DNA of 10,731 nt. Origin: Ignavibacteriaceae bacterium (GTDB lineage Bacteria; Bacteroidota; Ignavibacteria; Ignavibacteriales; Ignavibacteriaceae). Where the stretch lies: the NCBI GenBank assembly GCA_025455085.1, contig JALONF010000092.1:1-10731 (forward strand), given 5' to 3'. Positions within the stretch are counted from its first letter, which is position 1; each line of letters starts with the position of its first letter. The notes beneath the pieces were generated by a model, which saw only the letters and a list, made by a program, of their open reading frames with translations, had not been told where the DNA came from and made no database searches. This document shows positions 7,441-10,731 of this stretch, one piece after another. Made by a program: the position numbers and the translations under genes.

Positions 7441-10236
7441 TTACAAACCAATTCTGAAACCTGCATTGAATGCAGTTGGTAATCCAAGATACACTTCTGC
7501 TGAGCTTGCAGAGTGAGGTTCATAATACTGGCCACCAACTTTATATCCATTAAATTGACTATTGTCAGTTGCATCTTCAACATATAATTCGTTGAAGAGG
7601 TTGAATACATGTCCAAATACGCTGACATCTAAACCAGCAACTTGCCCTGGTATTCTGTATAGAAGATGCAAATCAAAAATATTATATGAAGGAACTTTCC
7701 ATACTTGCGGAGCTTCTCCACCATTATCAATTACTTCCTGTTCATTCGTTCTTGAAAATGGATCAAAGTCAGCATAGTAATTATCATAATATCTCCATAC
7801 TAACTGTGTTTGTAGTCCTTCAGGGAAGAAAAGAGTAAAACTGAAAGCCAGTTGTGTCTGTGGTGCATCACCAACTTTTAAGTCTTTAATGAAGTAATTA
7901 TATATTTTAGTTGAATCAGGATTCGAAAAATCTGGGATATAAGATCCGTTTACGTCATCAGTATAACTCCAGAATCCCTGGCTAAATGCAGCGTCGAATC
8001 TGATATATTTTACCGGTTGATATGCAGCTTCAATTTCAACTCCGGCATATGTTGAATTGATTCCATCTAACCTTACCAATCCATCTGTTCCATCAGCATT
8101 AAGAACGTTGATGCTTTGTGCACGATCAGACCATAGAGTGTAATAACCATTTAATTTAATAGTCAGTTGATTTTGAAGCAGTACTGAATTCACACCAGCT
8201 TCAAAAGAAACAAATTTTTCATTCTTAGGATCTTCTACTTTGGTTCCATTAACATCATTTATCACCTGATCGAAAATTGGCACTTTGGATACATAACCTG
8301 CGTTAGCAAAAACACTCCATTCGTCAGTTGCTCTGTAGCTTGCGCCACCTTTAAACTGATATCCACCAATCCAGTCGGTTTCAAGCTGCAACTCGCCAGA
8401 ACTTGGGTCACCTTCAATTTGCGATTTAAAATGATCCGTGTAATCATAATTGATCACAGAGTAACCAGCAGTTCCGTAGAGTGTATATTTTGGCTGGGTG
8501 TATTCTGCTTGAACATATCCGCCAAACCAGGTTACTTTATTTGTGTTGTTATAATCTATCCTGTCTCCTAAATTTTTATAGTAATCAGTTCCACTTTCAA
8601 ATACGTTTCCGGTCCAATAGTAGTAATCATTTCCCAGAAGATCACGCACTTCACGAAAATGTTCAATCTCTGCCATTCTTGCATCTATACCGAATGAGGT
8701 AGTTAGATTTTCTGTAGCTTTCCAAAAAGCTTTTGCAATCCCACCAAAAGTCCATTGATCGTTCACACTATTTCTTAGAATACCGCCGCGATTAGGATTT
8801 CCACTAATATTATTTGAAACTATATATTGCGTAGGACCATTGCCAAAATCGACTGTATCTATATGGGTTAAATTTCTGGCAATCGTAGCATCCCAGTCTA
8901 CAACTTGCTGCAACAAATCTCTATTGTAAACCATGCTTCCAAATGTACCGCTTCCACCGCCTAAGCCACCCGAGTAGTAAAGGGTAGTATACAGACTCCA
9001 ATCTTCAGCTAATTGAGAGTACCAGTTCAAATTAACTAAAGGCTTATGATAGTAGTTAACACTTTCATTTATCGTACTTGCATCGTATCTCTGATTAACA
9101 TCATTGTTCCAGTAAGATCTTTGCCACTGCAAACCATCGTATGATGAATTTACGCCTGCCCAGTTTGAATTATAAAGCAAACCTTGTTCTCTTAATTTTT
9201 TATCATTGAATGCAGATTCAGGATAACCTAAATCTCTTGCGAGTTCGTGGCTAAAAGTGGCAACATTCAATCTCCATCTTCTCTGACCATGCTGCTGAGG
9301 TGCACCCATTGCATAAAGTTCTAATCTGTTATTGTTGTTGATCTGATAAGCTGCGCCCATATAATATGCCCAGGCATCTGTCCAGGTTTTATCAGCATAA
9401 CCATCACCAACTTTACGCACACCACCAATACTTAAAGCAAACTTATCATCAATTAACCCGGTATTTGCATATAAAGTATTTTTACTTAAACCAGCAGTTC
9501 CAATTTCATTTTGATAGATGACACCAGCTTTTTGTTGAGTTGGGTCTGTAATGATATTTACCGTACCACCAATTGATGGGGTAGCAAGATTTGTTGCACT
9601 TAAGCCTCTCTGTATCTGGATTGAAGATGTAACATCACCTAACCCGTCCCAGTTAGACCAATAGACCCAGCCGTTTTCCATATCGTTTATTGGAATACCA
9701 TTGATCATTATTGCAACGTTTCTCTGAGTAAATCCACGCACGTTCACTCTTGCATCTCCCGCACCACCACCATTGTTTGTGGCAAAAACAGATGGAGTAC
9801 TATTCCAAACTAGGGGAATATCGCGGGAGCCGAGGTTGAATTGAATTTGCTTCTTGTCAATATCTGTAAAAGCAACTGGTGTTTCTCTGTCTTTAGCTCT
9901 GTCAGAAATAACAGTCACGCTTAGCGTAAATTGATATTCCTTGAGACTGAAGTTCATTGTCATATCGCCCATAAGGTTAATCTCCTGCTCAACCTTGTCG
10001 TAGCCGATATAGCTGCAGTTAATTGTGTATTTACCAGGTCGGGCTACAATGGAATAATTTCCATTAGCATCGGACGCAGCTCCCCAGGACGTTCCCTGTA
10101 AAAAGATATTAGCACCAATCAGTGCTTCTCCGTTCATACCATCTGTAACCTTACCACTGATCGTATAGGTCTGTGAAAAAGCTAAAGATGAGAGAAGGAG
10201 AAAAATGGATATAACGAAGGTATAGATTTTACTCAT
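7441..10236 (-). CDS. TonB-dependent outer-membrane receptor with carboxypeptidase-regulatory-like domain
   Basis: A 931-residue outer-membrane receptor that would import a ligand using TonB-ExbBD energy. A signal peptide (1-21, cleavage after AFS before Gln22) is followed by a beta-sandwich CarboxypepD_reg-like domain (about 24-100, YTISGKVTDGMNGEALIGAN). A TonB-box-like stretch comes next (LSVTVISDRA, 105-114), then the plug (about 120-232), which includes ARVNVRGFTQRNVAIMING and GGTVNIITDP. The rest is a beta-barrel rich in Tyr, Trp and Asn. The last residues are AGFRIGL, so the end is Leu and not the usual Phe. The aromatic plug stretch ENGWVYWSNW (187-196) is typical of a receptor subgroup I cannot tie to a substrate. 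There is no SusD partner next to it, which argues against a SusCD glycan system. The start is ATG 10236 with a strong AGGAG site. Ligand unknown: an iron complex, a vitamin or another small molecule are all possible. Confidence 0.94.
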   Translation of the reverse strand: MSKIYTFVISIFLLLSSLAFSQTYTISGKVTDGMNGEALIGANIFLQGTSWGAASDANGNYSIVARPGKYTINCSYIGYDKVEQEINLMGDMTMNFSLKEYQFTLSVTVISDRAKDRETPVAFTDIDKKQIQFNLGSRDIPLVWNSTPSVFATNNGGGAGDARVNVRGFTQRNVAIMINGIPINDMENGWVYWSNWDGLGDVTSSIQIQRGLSATNLATPSIGGTVNIITDPTQQKAGVIYQNEIGTAGLSKNTLYANTGLIDDKFALSIGGVRKVGDGYADKTWTDAWAYYMGAAYQINNNNRLELYAMGAPQQHGQRRWRLNVATFSHELARDLGYPESAFNDKKLREQGLLYNSNWAGVNSSYDGLQWQRSYWNNDVNQRYDASTINESVNYYHKPLVNLNWYSQLAEDWSLYTTLYYSGGLGGGSGTFGSMVYNRDLLQQVVDWDATIARNLTHIDTVDFGNGPTQYIVSNNISGNPNRGGILRNSVNDQWTFGGIAKAFWKATENLTTSFGIDARMAEIEHFREVRDLLGNDYYYWTGNVFESGTDYYKNLGDRIDYNNTNKVTWFGGYVQAEYTQPKYTLYGTAGYSVINYDYTDHFKSQIEGDPSSGELQLETDWIGGYQFKGGASYRATDEWSVFANAGYVSKVPIFDQVINDVNGTKVEDPKNEKFVSFEAGVNSVLLQNQLTIKLNGYYTLWSDRAQSINVLNADGTDGLVRLDGINSTYAGVEIEAAYQPVKYIRFDAAFSQGFWSYTDDVNGSYIPDFSNPDSTKIYNYFIKDLKVGDAPQTQLAFSFTLFFPEGLQTQLVWRYYDNYYADFDPFSRTNEQEVIDNGGEAPQVWKVPSYNIFDLHLLYRIPGQVAGLDVSVFGHVFNLFNELYVEDATDNSQFNGYKVGGQYYEPHSASSAEVYLGLPTAFNAGFRIGL

Positions 10237-10243
10237 AAATCTT

Positions 10244-10248
10244 CTCCT
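10244..10248 (-). promoter_or_regulatory. Strong Shine-Dalgarno site of the TonB receptor gene
   Basis: On the minus strand AGGAG (inside ATAGGAGAAG) lies 7 nt before the ATG at 10236. This supports the chosen start. Most other genes in the window have no comparable site, so the receptor is likely translated efficiently. Confidence 0.75.
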
Positions 10249-10351
10249 ATATTTATTTGTGAATATGAATTATGGTTATTTAAGAAATGAAAAAGAAAAA
10301 TCAAATCGCCCTCAACTGATTCTTCCCACCCCGGATGAAAAAGTTTTAATT

Positions 10352-10372
10352 TACCAAACCAAATATTTGGTA
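10352..10372. promoter_or_regulatory. Palindrome, candidate operator in the receptor/M16 intergenic region
   Basis: ACCAAATATTTGGT at 10358-10371 is a perfect 14-bp palindrome. An overlapping copy of the left half at 10352-10358 (TACCAAA) also pairs with 10366-10372 (TTTGGTA), so two alternative dyads share the right arm. The position is about 122 bp upstream of the receptor ATG and 180 bp upstream of the M16 ATG. A dimeric repressor site is one reading; the end of a dispersed repeat is another. It does not look like a terminator of either flanking gene, since both are transcribed away from it. Confidence 0.45.
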
Positions 10373-10550
10373 TATTCAGGACGAATTCAAGTTTTTTATT
10401 AAAAATTAATATTTATTTAATATTTATTTTTCACTCAGCCACAATTATTGTTTTTTTTGTTGATTTATTGAGCATTTTCAATTCATTCATTTTTGAACTG
10501 AACGGCAATATTTTATTGTTTATTTGAGTAAAGTCAATTACAAAAGAATC

Positions 10551-10731
10551 ATGAATCTATTAAATATTCCTTACGAAAAATATAAGCTGCATAATGGACT
10601 TGAGGTTATTCTTTTCCAAAATAATACTCTTCCATTCACAGCAATTAACATCTGGTATAAAGCGGGGTCAGCAAACGAAGTGAAGGGGAAAACAGGTCTT
10701 GCACATCTCTTTGAACATATGATGTTCCAGG
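10551..10731 (+). CDS. M16 family zinc peptidase (partial, N-terminal 60 residues)
   Basis: The frame begins at ATG 10551 and is cut by the right edge. The 60 visible residues match the N-terminal lobe of M16 (pitrilysin/insulinase/processing-peptidase-like) enzymes: YKLHNGLEVILFQNN (11-25), INIWYKAGSANE (32-43) and GLAHLFEHMMF (49-59). HLFEH at 52-56 is the inverted zinc motif HxxEH, with His52 and His56 as ligands and Glu55 as catalytic base. No signal peptide is visible from this start, so the enzyme may be cytoplasmic, unless the true start is upstream; a TTG at 10524 is in frame but less likely. It is divergent from the TonB receptor. Many such genes encode paired or tandem M16 units; this cannot be seen here. 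Confidence 0.9.
   Translation, partial: MNLLNIPYEKYKLHNGLEVILFQNNTLPFTAINIWYKAGSANEVKGKTGLAHLFEHMMFQ

Larger units (their letters stand above)
10237..10550. other. Divergent intergenic region between TonB receptor and M16 peptidase
   Basis: This 314-bp gap contains no convincing gene. From the receptor side it holds the receptor's Shine-Dalgarno site, a leader of about 110 bp with a GC-richer patch at about 10305-10335 (it includes ccaccccgg), a palindrome at 10358-10371, and then a very AT-rich half (10381-10550). The AT-rich half includes an 11-bp sequence (TTAATATTTAT) repeated in tandem at 10406-10427, and T-runs. I could not place convincing promoters for either gene. Confidence 0.7.

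Noticed and set aside
10237..10380. Cobalamin or other riboswitch in the receptor leader
   Set aside because: I found no B12-box-like or other known conserved riboswitch core; the region is left as an undefined leader.
1..10731. Defence island, CRISPR array, mobile element or toxin-antitoxin system
   Set aside because: No spaced direct repeats, transposase, integrase, nuclease or paired small genes of that sort are visible; all large frames belong to known housekeeping or envelope families.

Overview
This is an AT-rich chromosomal window that looks like a member of the Bacteroidota/Ignavibacteriota (FCB) group. The evidence is a large outer-membrane TonB-dependent receptor with a carboxypeptidase-regulatory-like N-terminal domain, a small lipoprotein with a loose lipobox, a signal peptidase I with a long insertion, and mostly weak or absent Shine-Dalgarno sequences. 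Placement in Ignavibacteriota is my inference from the gene set; no rRNA or other marker is present to prove it.

Layout. From 1 to 4884 five genes lie on the minus strand. In transcription order they are a SLC13/DASS sodium:carboxylate symporter, a DUF4286 protein, a small lipoprotein, an oligoendopeptidase F (M3 peptidase), and an IMP dehydrogenase/GMP reductase family enzyme that runs off the left edge. The symporter and the DUF4286 gene are 23 bp apart, and the peptidase stop overlaps the enzyme start as ATGA. After a short divergent gap (4885-5006), two plus-strand genes follow: a membrane-anchored M23 murein endopeptidase and signal peptidase I. These converge, with 13 bp between stops, on the minus-strand TonB-dependent receptor (7441-10236). 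A 314-bp divergent intergenic region holding a perfect 14-bp palindrome separates the receptor from the start of an M16 zinc peptidase that runs off the right edge.

Function. The genes are mainly housekeeping and cell-envelope functions: nutrient uptake (receptor, symporter), envelope maturation (signal peptidase, murein hydrolase, lipoprotein), peptide turnover (M3, M16) and purine metabolism. Four peptidases of different families (M3, M23, S26, M16) occur in 10.7 kb, but nothing shows that they form one pathway. I see no mobile element, CRISPR array, tRNA/rRNA, toxin-antitoxin or defence system. The points most worth checking are the receptor leader and palindrome, an Asp in place of the usual zinc-binding His of the M23 enzyme, and a divergent active-site loop in the CBS-less IMPDH/GMPR-family protein.
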